A stretch of DNA of 42,500 nt, taken from Glandiceps talaboti (taxonomy: Eukaryota > Hemichordata > Enteropneusta > Spengelidae). The stretch spans positions 3,255,475 to 3,297,974 of the forward strand of contig NC_135554.1 of assembly GCF_964340395.1 (NCBI RefSeq), read 5' to 3'. The position numbers were made by a program, and so were the translations under genes. Position 1 is the first letter of the stretch. Every line of letters begins with the position of its first letter. Positions 1 to 11,751 of the stretch are shown here, piece after piece. The notes below the pieces were generated by a model. That model made no database searches. It saw only the letters and a list, made by a program, of their open reading frames with translations, and had not been told where the DNA came from.

Positions 1-720
1 TTGACATGCTAGCAGTTACAACATTAGAGAAGTCTTGCGCCAAGAAGCACATTGTAATATGATTAACCTTCAATTTCGACAGTTGGTCGCTAGTGGACTA
101 TATAGTCAAAGCGTAATCACTCTGCCGTACGATGCTCATTTCTCAGTAACCATACCTCACTCACCGTGGCCATTTGAATGACTTCTACCACTGACTTATA
201 TTTATATAAGTAACCACATAATTTGACTTATGCTTTTAACCAAAGACGAACATGTGGTGTTTCCAAATACTGCCGTAAGAATAAAGATGTGCAACCAAAA
301 CGTACAACTTATTTCATTTCTTATCAAGATGATACCACATTAGAGTATACTACGAATTACGTCACAACAAGATGTTTTCTTAGAATGGCCTCTCTAGCAA
401 AATGAATACATTGCAAATAGAACTGCGGTAATGTCCATGTACAATACATATAGACTGAATAGATAGCATGAATACGTCAAAGTTAGAAAAGAATTCCAAT
501 CTTAACTATCAAATAGTCGCTACTGTAATGTTACTGACTTAATTAAATGTTGTATCAAATTGACAATCGGCCTGGATAACAGCTTCGTCCAATTTATTTT
601 CTCTTTAAAGTACATTTTGGTGAACAGCCGACTGATAACGGAAGTAGAAAGATAATGGTGACATTTCCGATACATAACACACCACTGTCTCCCGAGTTTT
701 AACAATTTTAACGACAAGAT
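1..720. other. Unique sequence, no gene recognised
   Basis: AT-rich, non-repetitive DNA. Open frames on both strands reach about 65 residues but show no recognisable domain, signal peptide or convincing splice context. I see nothing assignable here. Confidence 0.5.
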
Positions 721-925
721 TCAGCAAACTGAACTTTACAGTTGGATATAATACATTAGCCTTACTCACATATCAGTTGATGGTAAGATCTGAACTTTAC
801 AGTTGGATATAATACATTGGCCTTACTCACATATCAGTTGATGGTAAGGATTCTAGGACAACTGCCCCCCCCCCGGACAATTGCCCCCGAAGGACAACTG
901 AGACTAAGATCTGAACTTTACAGTT
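721..925 (+). repeat. 61-bp direct duplication plus short C-rich repeat
   Basis: A block starting GAACTTTACAGTTGGATATA occurs at 731 and again at 792 (61-bp period), nearly identical. A third partial copy starts at 913 and leads into the next minisatellite. Between copies two and three are three short units of the form GGACAAYTG followed by a C run or GAG (about 855-900). This looks like the degenerate edge of the larger array to the right. Confidence 0.8.
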
Positions 926-945
926 GGATATGTTACATTATATTG

Positions 946-3921
946 TTACAAATACACATACACACTTAGTCATTATTACTTGTGGTGTACAAATACACAT
1001 ACACACTCAGTCATTATTACTTGTTGTGTACAAATACACATACACACTTAGTCATTATTACTTGTGGTGTACAAATACACATACACACTTAGTCATTATT
1101 ACTTGTGGTGTACAAATACACATACACACTTAGTCATTATTACTTGTGGTGTACAAATACACATATACACTTAGTCATTATTACTTGTGGTGTACAAATA
1201 CACATACACACTTAGTCATTATTACTTGTGGTGTACAAATACACATACACACTTAGTCATTATTACTTGTGGTGTACAAATACACATACACACTTAGTCA
1301 TTATTACTTGTGGTGTACAAATACACATACACACTTAGTCATTATTACTTGTGGTGTACAAATACACATACACACTTAGTCATTATTACTTGTGGTGTAC
1401 AAATACACATACACACTTAGTCATTATTACTTGTGGTGTACAAATACACATACACACTCAGTCATTATTACTTGTGGTGTTCAAATACACATACACACTT
1501 AGTCATTATTACTTGTGGTGTACAAATACACATACACACTTAGTCATTATTACTTGTGGTGTACAAATACACATACACTTAGTCATTATTACTTGTGGTG
1601 TACAAATACACATACACACTCAGTCATTATTACTTGTGGTGTACAAATACACATACACACTCAGTCATTATTACTTGTGGTGTACAAATACACATACACA
1701 CTTAGTCATTATTACTTGTGGTGTACAAATACACATACACACTTAGTCATTATTACTTGTGGTGTACAAATACACATACACACTTAGTCATTATTACTTG
1801 TGGTGTACAAATACACATACACACTTAGTCATTATTACTTGTGGTGTACAAATACACATACACACTTAGTCATTATTACTTGTGGTGTACAAATACACAT
1901 ACACACTTAGTCATTATTACTTGTGGTGTTCAAATACACATACACACTTAGTCATTATTACTTGTGGTGTACAAATACACATACACACTTAGTCATTATT
2001 ACTTGTGGTGTACAAATACACATACACACTTAGTCATTATTACTTGTGGTGTTCAAATACACATACACACTTAGTCATTATTACTTGTGGTGTTCAAATA
2101 CACATACACACTTAGTCATTATTACTTGTGGTGTTCAAATACACATACACACTTAGTCATTATTACTTGTGGTGTTCAAATACACATACACACTTAGTCA
2201 TTATTACTTGTGGTGTACAAATACACATATACACTTAGTCATTATTACTTGTGGTGTACAAATACACATACACACTTAGTCATTATTACTTGTGGTGTAC
2301 AAATACACATACACACTTAGTCATTATTACTTGTGGTGTTCAAATACACATACACACTTAGTCATTATTACTTGTGGTGTTCAAATACACATACACACTT
2401 AGTCATTATATCACTTACTTGTGGTGTACAAATACACATACACACTCAGTCATTATTACTTGTGGTGTTCAAATACACATACACACTTAGTCATTATATC
2501 ACTTACTTGTGGTGTTCAAATACACATACACACTTAGTCATTATATCACTTACTTGTGGTGTACAAATACACATACACACTTAGTCATTATTACTTGTGG
2601 TGTTCAAATACACATACACACTTAGTCATTATTACTTGTGGTGTTCAAATACACATACACACTTAGTCATTATATCACTTACTTGTGGTGTTCAAATATA
2701 CACATACACACTTAGTCATTATATCACTTACTTGTGGTGTTCAAATACACATACACACTTAGTCATTATATCACTTACTTGTGGTGTTCAAATACACATA
2801 CACACTTAGTCATTATATCACTTACTTGTGGTGTACAAATACACATACACACTTAGTCATTATTACTTGTGGTGTTCAAATACACATACACACTTAGTCA
2901 TTATATCACTTACTTGTGGTGTTCAAATACACATACACACTTAGTCATTATATCACTTACTTGTGGTGTTCAAATACACATACACACTTAGTCATTATTA
3001 CTTGTGGTGTACAAATACACATACACACTTAGTCATTATATCACTTACTTGTGGTGTTCAAATACACATACACACTTAGTCATTATTACTTGTGGTGTTC
3101 AAATACACATACACACTTAGCCATTATTACTTGTGGTGTTCAAATACACATACACACTTAGTCATTATATCACTTACTTGTGGTGTTCAAATACACATAC
3201 ACACTTAGTCATTATTACTTGTGGTGTTCAAATACACATACACACTTAGTCATTATTACTTGTGGAGTTCAAATACACATACACACTTAGTCATTATTAC
3301 TTGTGGTGTTCAAATACACATACACACTTAGTCATTATATCACTTACTTGTGGTGTTCAAATACACATACACACTTAGTCATTATTACTTGTGGTGTTCA
3401 AATACACATACACACTTAGTCATTATTACTTGTGGTGTACAAATACACATACACACTTAGTCATTATTACTTGTGGAGTTCAAATACACATACACACTTA
3501 GTCATTATTACTTGTGGTGTTCAAATACACATACACACTTAGTCATTATTACTTGTGGTGTTCAAATACACATACACACTTAGTCATTATTACTTGTGGT
3601 GTACAAATACACATATACACTTAGTCATTATTACTTGTGGTGTTCAAATACACATACACACTTAGTCATTATTACTTGTGGTGTACAAATACACATACAC
3701 ACTTAGTCATTATATCACTTACTTGTGGTGTTCAAATACACATACACACTTAGTCATTATTACTTGTGGTGTTCAAATACACATACACACTTAGTCATTA
3801 TATCACTTACTTGTGGTGTTCAAATACACATACACACTTAGCCATTATTACTTGTGGTGTTCAAATACACATACACACTTAGTCATTATATCACTTACTT
3901 TTGATACACACTTAGTCATTG
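946..3921 (+). repeat. Minisatellite, 41-bp unit with 47-bp variant, about 70 copies
   Basis: Tandem units contain TAGTCATTATTACTTGTGGTG followed by TACAAATACACATACACAC (split here only for length). Most units are 41 bp. From about 2405 rightwards some 15 units are 47 bp because ATTATT is replaced by ATTATATCACTT. A second variable site, GTGTACAAA versus GTGTTCAAA, is mostly A on the left and mostly T on the right. Copies differ by only a few substitutions, implying recent or homogenised expansion. The open frames inside are translations of the repeat (YTYTLSHYYLWC and similar) and not genes. Confidence 0.97.
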
Positions 3922-4343
<422 letters not shown>

Positions 4344-4491
4344 GTCTGATGATCGCACTATGCGTGAAACTCCGAGTTACAACCAAGAAAGAGTTCCAGA
4401 ACTACCAAAACTATTGCGCTCTGCCACTGCGGTATAGAGCACTGTCTTAGCAGATTGATACTCACCGAGTTATATATATATAACATTCACA

Positions 4492-4987
<496 letters not shown>

Positions 4988-5560
4988 GTCATATAGTGTA
5001 TTGATGTATCCCGATGTATGGGGTAGGAGGTGGAGTGTACAATTGTAACATAGTGTATTGATGTAACTCGATGTATGGGGTAGGAGGTGGAGTGTACAAT
5101 TGTAACATAGTGTATTGATGTAACTCGATGTATGGGGTAGGAGGTGGAGTGTACAATTGTAACATAGTGTATTGATGTAACTCGATGTATGGGGTAGGAG
5201 GTGGAGTGTACAATTGTAACATAGTGTATTGATGTAACTCGATGTATGGGGTAGGAGGTGGAGTGTACAATTGTAACATAGTGTATTGATGTAACTCGAT
5301 GTATGGGGTAGGAGGTGGAGTGTACAATTGTAACATAGTGTATTGATGTAACTCGATGTATGGGGTAGGAGGTGGAGTGTACAATTGTAACATAGTGTAT
5401 TGATGTAACTCGATGTATGGGGTAGGAGGTGGAGTGTACAATTGTAACATAGTGTATTGATGTAACTCGATGTATGGGGTAGGAGGTGGAGTGTACAATT
5501 GTAACATAGTGTATTGATGTAACTCGATGTATGGGGTAGGAGGTGGAGTGTACAATTGTT
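4988..5560 (-). repeat. 57-bp minisatellite, 10 copies, open in two frames
   Basis: Ten tandem copies of a 57-bp unit containing GGGGTAGGAGGTGGAGTGTA. The leftmost copy differs at a few sites; the others look identical. As 57 is a multiple of three, the minus strand stays open in two frames: one with a 19-residue unit starting NCTLHLLPHTSS, another with YTPPPTPYIELH. The frame beginning at 5563 runs 216 residues. With no promoter, splice or domain evidence, I treat the openness as a by-product of unit length. The G-rich part is a possible weak two-tetrad quadruplex former. Confidence 0.95.
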
Positions 5561-5611
5561 CATCTCAAAATATCTCCCCGCCGTAAATTTTATTCGTTCA
5601 TCATGTAATCT

Positions 5612-5800
5612 CAGATTGATTAAAATCTGATGTAGTGAAAGCGGCTAAATGTCTATATTTCCATAATTTTGTGTCGTTTGTTTTGTTCCAGGTGATCGCT
5701 GCATTCCAACAGTCGGAACAAAACAAACAACAAAAATGATGGAAACAGAGGTAAATAAAGACATCTAGCCGCTTTCACCACATCAGATTTTAATCAGATT
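5612..5800. mobile_element. Foldback / MITE-like element with long inverted arms
   Basis: Left arm (about 5612-5689) and right arm (about 5715-5800) are inverted copies. Both read GATTAAAATCTGATGTRGTG then AAAGCGGCTARATGTCTWTA when read inwards, and both end TTGTTTTGTTCC at a 25-nt loop. The right arm carries about 10 extra bases. There is no coding capacity, so this would be a non-autonomous element. Clear target-site duplications were not found, and the superfamily is unassigned. Confidence 0.7.
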
Positions 5801-5948
5801 GGGTCATCGTGATAGTTGGATGATGATTGCAGTGCTCGTATATGAATACAATGAGCATTATGCTAAACACGATATAGATCCCAATTACTGTAAGGATCTG
5901 CCGTTTTACAAACCAAGATGTAACAGATGTTGCGAACACGAACTGCAT
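5790..5948 (-). CDS. Possible 52-residue membrane peptide frame (doubtful)
   Basis: A minus-strand ATG at 5948 opens a 52-codon frame starting MQFVFATSVTSWFVKRQ, followed by a hydrophobic stretch (residues about 18-38: ILTVIGIYIVFSIMLIVFIY) that could span a membrane, and stopping inside the right arm of the foldback element. It lies on the same strand as, and downstream of, the GPCR exon, so a terminal exon piece was considered. It lacks the CWxP or NPxxY signatures of GPCR TM6 and TM7. It is most likely a chance frame. Confidence 0.1.
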   Translation of the reverse strand: MQFVFATSVTSWFVKRQILTVIGIYIVFSIMLIVFIYEHCNHHPTITMTQSD

Positions 5949-7876
5949 GTTTAATTTGAGTGACTATTTATAGTAAATGGTAAACTTTACTTTCAATCTG
6001 GATAGTTTAGACGACCATTGTATTGCCTACAGCTGACCATCTTACTCACTCACAACAACGTCAATTATGGAAAGTCACATTATCAGAAGAGTCGTGATAA
6101 AAATTCTTTGTTGCGTGGCGCTGTTTCACATCAGACATCACGAAACCTTAAATTGTAACTGCACATTTCTCTCAAAGTCGTTGCATATCTTGGACTGAAT
6201 AATTATCGGAGAAAAGTGTTAGTCTCGTAAAAAGGAAAGTAACAGACACTGTCAGACAATAGTGGTAATAAGTAGTCAATTGTAAAGTGTAGCTTCACTC
6301 TGAGATGTATTGTATATCCTAGATGTAGTAGGGCATACAAATGAAATGTACATCATCGCAAACTGTACATAGACATAGATTCAAACTTACGTATCCTTTA
6401 CATATGTGAGCTTCCCAGAAATATGGAATCGAGTCCATGTTTTGAGGATGCGAGGAATTTAAAAGGGGGAGGAACAACAGCTGACACAATATATGTAATC
6501 TGACCTTTAACTATAATGTCTATACATGGTTATCCTTGATTATCTTTCATTTACAGCTTGGTAATAGATGGTTACTAATAAATCACTACTTCTACTAGCC
6601 AACATCTCACCACGCTCAACACTCGTCACATGGTATCTTTTGTAGTCTTTGATTTAAAATATACTCATATCTTGAGACCGAATTGAATTTGTAGATCTGA
6701 TTCACGTCTTGGGACGTACTCTGGCCTGTCATAGCAGTTTTGCCCCAGGTAGCATTTCATGAGCAATCGATCTCTTCCATACGGCAGCTTTTAAACCTCG
6801 TAACGACATATTTATTGTTCACGTTAACTGCTGATTTATAGGCCATCGTTAGCTATAAACCTGGATATATCTGTACGAAATTACACTTCCGACAACAATG
6901 TATGTATGAAATAACACCCCGGTCAACAATGTATGTATGAAATAACACCCCGGTCAACAAATGTATTATTTTATTAACATAGCCAATGTAGACCTAAATG
7001 AAATCGAAGTGTTTTACTACTGACAGAATAGATCATGTCAGGCGTAAAATACGTAACGGTTGCACATCATTAGATCTGTCTGTAGTTTGAATTATGTAGT
7101 AAGGTATTTAATGTCCTATACTGCAGGAGACCAAAGTCACCAGCATGGATTCCGTCATAATCTATCTGAATTACACATAAGCCTGTGACGTGAATTTTAT
7201 TACAATATTAGATCCGTATCTCTGTTTGCGGGACTGGTGTAATAACGAAGAATGTGATAACGGCACGACGGATAGAGATTAACAGTTCAATTCACCGTAA
7301 ACTTGTTGTCCAACAATACTTCATTATAGTTCTATGTATTCCAAGTTCAACATAATATTAGTCCGATCACTTATATTACAAGATATACGTGGAGCAATGT
7401 CGAGTCCATGAGTCATATACAAATTTGACAGGATTGTGAAACCTAACTTTTCATATGAATTCCTCAACATGACATATGAATGTGTACAAAGAAATATTGA
7501 AGTCGAATGTTGGAGAAGAATATTCATAATGTTAGAGTGAAAGTACTTTATATGGAATGTAATATTTCCATTCCCTCCTCTACCACGACATGTCAAGGTG
7601 GAGGGTATGGTGAACACCGGATGGTGAAAACATTGATAAAAGACCCAACTGTTGTTAAATACAGGGCTGGTACTTATGCTTCATTTCATTTTTATCTTGC
7701 GCATGTTCCACCTTACGTTGGAAAGCATAGTTACTAACAATCGACACATGTGGTTATCATCTAACACTGAACAGACGCCTAAATTTTACTTTTATTGGTA
7801 ATAAAGATACTGACTACCTGTTACGAAGAGCTAAAATTACGTAAGAATGTGGAGTGAATATTTTGAATGGGACACT
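5801..7876 (-). other. Presumed intron or 3' flank of the GPCR gene
   Basis: Non-repetitive sequence downstream, in transcription sense, of the GPCR exon donor. I looked on the minus strand for an exon beginning with the DRY tyrosine and for CWxP or NPxxY encoding triplets and did not find a convincing one. The remaining GPCR exons may lie beyond position 1. Apart from a 31-bp duplication near 6893, nothing is assignable. Confidence 0.45.
6893..6955 (+). repeat. 31-bp tandem duplication
   Basis: Two adjacent copies of a 31-bp unit beginning CAACAATGTATGTATGAAAT, starting at 6893 and 6924. A small two-copy seed of the kind that could expand into a minisatellite. Confidence 0.9.
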
Positions 7877-7882
7877 ACCTAC
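7877..7882 (-). other. Splice donor at the DR^Y intron
   Basis: Read on the minus strand the sequence is GACAG|GTAGGT. The exon ends after two bases (AG) of the arginine codon in the DRY motif, with the GT at 7882-7881. Reading through gives TAG immediately, so splicing is needed. A phase-2 intron here is a recurrent animal GPCR intron position. Confidence 0.8.
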
Positions 7883-8331
7883 CTGTCAATACTCATTGCA
7901 GTCAGCATGAACACGGAACTTGAACTTGAAAGTACTGTCAGATAAGATAGCATTTTACACACAAATTCACCTAGCTCCCATCTCCAGCTGAAATACGACG
8001 GTGTTTGGAACGGTATCACAATAGCAATAATAATGAGATCCGCTGTCGCCAAACTAGCCAAAAAGAAATTGGTGGCACTCTGTAACCGTTTACATCGCTT
8101 TATGGAAAATAGCACGAGTACGTTTCCAATTAAACCTACCACAAATGTGACAAGGTAGACTAGAACGGTAGGCAGCCACACAAAGAGTGGAGGTGGTCCG
8201 GGTATGTATTGTATTTGTTCGGTGACGTTCCCTTCACCGTCAATCATCACACCAGAACTATTGAACGACTCGCTAATAGGGTCAAGCAACATCGTAAAGG
8301 ATGGCAAAACTGATTCGTTTCCGTATTCCAT
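7883..8331 (-). CDS. Rhodopsin-class peptide-type GPCR, first coding exon (N-terminus to TM3)
   Basis: Partial seven-transmembrane receptor, 150 residues in this exon. It would sit in the plasma membrane and couple an extracellular ligand, probably a neuropeptide, to G proteins. Start chosen: ATG at 8331-8329 (MEYGNES) in strong Kozak context (A at -3, G at +4); the frame is open further upstream only across the splice acceptor. Seen in order: extracellular N-terminus with three N-glycosylation sequons (N5-E-S, N24-S-S, N35-V-T); TM1 about residues 51-77 with the GN pair (N70, position 1.50); TM2 about 88-110 with LATAD (D98, 2.50) and a proline at 107; an extracellular loop with WRW-LG; C125 (3.25, the usual disulphide cysteine); TM3 ending S-I-D149-R150 (3.49-3.50). 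The exon stops inside the R codon. TM4-TM7 are missing from the part I could read. The peptide-receptor subfamily and ligand cannot be assigned by eye. A 37-bp bZIP-site array lies about 1 kb upstream. Confidence 0.88.
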
Positions 8332-8353
8332 GCTAACTTTACCGAGTAGTTGT

Positions 8354-8373
8354 CTGAAGGAAATTGTGAAAAT
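8354..8373 (-). other. Probable splice acceptor upstream of the GPCR start codon
   Basis: On the minus strand a pyrimidine-rich tract ending TTTCCTTCAG immediately precedes position 8353. The ATG is 22 nt further on. This suggests a 5'-UTR (or upstream coding) exon lies to the right. A coding join would need a phase-2 donor for the frame to stay open. Confidence 0.55.
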
Positions 8374-9035
8374 GTTTGGTGACAATTGTGGATATAACTT
8401 TAAAAATGTTAATCAACACGAAAAGTGAAACAAATAATGTTTTCGCCTCAACAACGCGTTGACCAGTTTGAATTTCAAATATCTTGCAAAGCGTGTTAGT
8501 TGTATAGTTGACTCACAGCCTCGCCGCAGCCCTGTCTTCACTAAGTGTACGTCGACGACTTTGACGATAAGCTTGACGTGTGGGTAGGCTAGTACAACGA
8601 TCACGTGACACCGGTATATCACGATGGACTATTACAATAGTTGTCTGATTCTTCTCGAAGCGTTACTAGGCAACGAAAAGGCACCGACCTACAGGAAAAG
8701 AATAGACTGAAGATGATTATGAGTGATATGGTTATGTATCATATTATGGATGCAGTATAGTTAACAACTACATGTGATATATTAGTGGCATTATATGAAC
8801 ATAAAATAGAATTCGAATACCTTGGTGTACGTCTAGATATATTACACGGTGATGTCGAGTTTGATCAAGCTGTGTACCGTAACATACATTAGCAGAAACC
8901 ATATGTATCTAACGGAAACCGTTTAAACAAATAGCATAAGAAAATAAACCATTCTGTACATTGATTAACACTCAGTAATATATAATTAAATTAACTACCG
9001 TGGTATTTCTACAATCTCTTGTGAGAATATTTATG
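8374..9035. other. Upstream intergenic or 5' intron region of the GPCR gene
   Basis: No coding frame recognised. About 8440-8640 is richer in CpG than its surroundings and includes a palindromic E-box, TCACGTGA, at 8601-8608, so a promoter for the minus-strand receptor could be here. This is inference from base composition and one motif. Confidence 0.35.
8601..8608. promoter_or_regulatory. Palindromic E-box (TCACGTGA)
   Basis: An 8-bp palindrome with the CACGTG core bound by bHLH-ZIP factors (MITF/TFE, USF, MYC families). It sits about 270 bp 5' of the GPCR ATG in a slightly CpG-rich patch. Such a site can occur by chance; function is not shown. Confidence 0.3.
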
Positions 9036-9215
9036 TTGGGCCCACTGCATTTTTGCACTGTGAACACACAAAAATGTGCATATTGGGCCCATAGTGAAAA
9101 CACACGAATGTTCACATTGGGCCCATAGTGAAAACACACGAATGTGCACATTTGGCCAACAGCGAAAACACACGAATGTTCACATTGGGCCCACTGTGAA
9201 AACACAACAATGTCA
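9036..9215 (+). repeat. 34-bp minisatellite, about 5 copies
   Basis: Copies of ATTGGGCCCATAGTGAAAAC followed by ACACGAATGTTCAC start at 9082, 9116, 9150 and 9184, with a more diverged copy to the left. Unit-to-unit divergence is higher than in the larger arrays, so this one looks older. Confidence 0.9.
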
Positions 9216-9315
9216 TAATTTCATGTAAATCTACATAATGGTTTCGATTAACAAATATTGCCATATAGTTTGACAGACTAAGCAATGTTACAGTAGTTCT
9301 ATTATATAGTTGTAT

Positions 9316-10071
9316 ACTAAGCAATGTCATTATTACCGTAAATAGATTGTACAGATACATGACGTCATTATTACATAAATAGATCGTACAAGTACATGAC
9401 GTCATTATTACGTAAATGAACTGTACAAGTACATGACGTCATTATTACGTAAATAGATCGTACAAGTACACGACGTCATTATTACGTAAATGGATCGTAC
9501 AAGTACATGACGTCAGTATTACGTTAATGGACTGTACAAATACACGCCGTCATTATTACGTAAATAGATCGTACAAGTACACGACGTCATTATTACGTAA
9601 ATGGATCGTACAAGTACATGACGCCATTATTACGTAAATGGACTGTACAAGTACATGACGTCAGTATTACGTAAATAGATCGTACAAGTACATGACGTCA
9701 TTATTACGTAAATAGATCGTACAAGTACTTGACGTCATTATTACGTAAATGGATCGTACAAGTACATGACGTCAGTATTACGTAAATAGATCGTACAAGT
9801 ACATGACGTCATTATTACGTAAATAGATCGTACAAGTACATGACGTCATTATTACGTAAATAGATCGTACAAGTACATGACGTCAGTATTACGTAACTGG
9901 ATCGTACAAGTACATGACGTCATTATTACGTAAATGGATCGTACAAGTACATGACGCCATTATTACGTAAATGGATCGTACAAGTAAAGTACATGACGTC
10001 AGTATTACGTAAATGGATCGTACAAGTACATGACGTCATTATTACGTAAATAGATCGTACAAGTACATGGT
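9316..10071 (+). repeat. 37-bp minisatellite carrying CRE and second bZIP palindrome, about 19 copies
   Basis: Units contain TGACGTCATTATTACGTAAA followed by TAGATCGTACAAGTACA. By eye 14 of 19 units keep a perfect TGACGTCA (the cAMP-response element bound by CREB/ATF); five have a one-base change (CGACGTCA, GCCGTCA or GACGCCA forms). Nearly all keep TTACGTAA, the core recognised by PAR-bZIP/NFIL3 and C/EBP-like factors. One unit near 9985 has a 4-6 bp insertion. A degenerate copy precedes the array at about 9316-9355. It lies roughly 1-1.7 kb 5' of the GPCR exon, so it could be promoter-distal or within a 5' intron of that gene. Confidence 0.95.
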
Positions 10072-11122
10072 CATAAAAACTTTACCTAACAAGTAAGAAT
10101 CAGCCACTGAGAAAACAAAAAAGTGAAATGACGTAATTGAATCAAGAAAGAAAGAAAGAAAGTAAGATATGAATCAGTAGAAATACATAAAGACGATTGA
10201 ATTCCAGTTCCAGTATGATCACCATAGTTACGATGGTGATAATCTATGTAAAAAGTACATATATTACTTACGTCTTCTAAGTAATAACATTTAGTACATC
10301 AGTTCAGATAATAGACTTTTAGGAAAAACTTCATATGTGCAGTTGTTGAAGATTTGAAATAGTCATTTCTTGCTTTGGAAATTGAAATCTCACAACTCTA
10401 TATTTATATAGTCCTGATGTCTCCGAGTGACGTTTCCTTCCATACTTGGATGGATTATACGAATGATTTGTGTCATTTTATTGTCATTTTTCGTTACATT
10501 TATGGATGTAACAGCGGAAGGTTTGTGCAGTTAACATTACGAGCCATGGTAATGACTCTCGCTGGAATGCACAATAATAGTTTACAGATCCGCGGATACT
10601 CACACTGATGCTCCTGATAAAAGCATTTGCGTGACTCGGTGTGACACCTAATAGGAAGCGGAAATGTCTGTTAAAAACTATGGCGTTCGAGTAGGGGCAT
10701 TGACTTTACGTGAAGACATTGTCCAACACCACTGTGTGACTGCTTACATCAAAATAACAGTCACAGTAAAACCCTGTCCAAGTTATACTATGTCTAAATC
10801 AGTTTACTACATGTAAATCGAACATATTGAACTAAAGTTTGAACAAAAGACAGCGTGTGTACCTTAAATCATCCATGATAACTAAAACCGTTACGTTATA
10901 TCATAGACCCTGGGTGGAGGGTCTATGGTTATATATCCTAGTTTAAGGTGGATGTAATTAAATACAAACCAACTCTTTTTCTATCATTCTATCTTATTCA
11001 TACAAACACTACAAGCTTCGCTGGTTGACAATCATGTTTGGAAATTTCAAATCCTCAGATATCAGATGAACAACGTCAAAAATTTAGTAAAACTGTCTAC
11101 AATCCAGTTGCATTTCGATTTC
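10072..11122. other. Unique region, no gene recognised
   Basis: Contains a short (GAAA)n run near 10147-10163 and a small perfect hairpin at 10902-10927. A 77-residue plus-strand frame at 10375-10608 has no recognisable features and is probably chance. Confidence 0.45.
10902..10927. repeat. Short perfect inverted repeat (hairpin)
   Basis: CATAGACCCT, a 6-nt GGGTGG loop, then AGGGTCTATG. The flanking TTATATC and GTTATAT continue imperfect pairing. No T tract or RNA-gene context was seen. Confidence 0.8.
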
Positions 11123-11174
11123 AACACACACACACACACACACACATACACACACACGCATGTTTTGTAGGATA

Positions 11175-11205
<31 letters not shown>
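11123..11205. repeat. Inverted (CA)n ... (TG)n microsatellites
   Basis: A CA run (about 11123-11158, interrupted once by a T and ending near CGCATG) and a pure TG run (about 11178-11205) are separated by roughly 20 nt. They are complementary and could form a hairpin. Confidence 0.95.
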
Positions 11206-11458
11206 GTCTTTAAAATGACTGTTGAAGCAAATTAGGAAAGATGATATTACAGTTATTCTTTCCAACTCAATACTTGCCATAATTTTATTGGTCTCTGTTT
11301 GTGAAGAGACATGAAAGAAGTATAGTTTAAAATACCCTTTTCTCTGCCTATAAACCAATGTTGGCATAATGGTATATTCAGTGTCATTGTTACCTTGATA
11401 GTAAGCTATGATGTAAACAAAGTGGTGTGTAGACAATTTGCTAAATATTTTGAGAGAC

Positions 11459-11692
11459 AAACTGCTATCCATTGATACAAAAGTCATTGATAATACAAAC
11501 TGCTATCCATTGATACTAAAGTCATTGATAATACAAACTGCTATCCATTGATACAAAAGTCATTGATAATACAAACTGCTATCCATTGATACAAAAGTCA
11601 TTGATAATACAAACTGCTATCCATTGATACAAAAGTCATTGATAATACAAACTGCTATCCATTGATACAAAAGTCACTGATAATACAAACTT
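11459..11692 (+). repeat. 38-bp minisatellite, 6 copies
   Basis: Six near-identical copies of ACTGCTATCCATTGATACAA followed by AAGTCATTGATAATACAA. Only one or two substitutions separate copies. Confidence 0.95.
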
Positions 11693-11751
11693 TCAGAATT
11701 ATAAACGTTTTGGGAAAAGAAAGTGTTTCTGGTTGTAGCCTACTCTAATAC

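Noticed and set aside
7324-7737. Frames of 97 residues (minus) and 76 residues (plus) near the GPCR exon
   Set aside because: They overlap on opposite strands, lack GPCR helices or motifs and have no fitting splice sites.
8204-8622. Frames overlapping the GPCR exon on the plus strand and in its 5' region
   Set aside because: Shadow frames of the receptor exon and its upstream sequence without features of their own.
11123-11205. CA/TG hairpin as a transcription terminator or RNA gene
   Set aside because: It is a dinucleotide inverted pair with no stem specificity. Microsatellite growth explains it.
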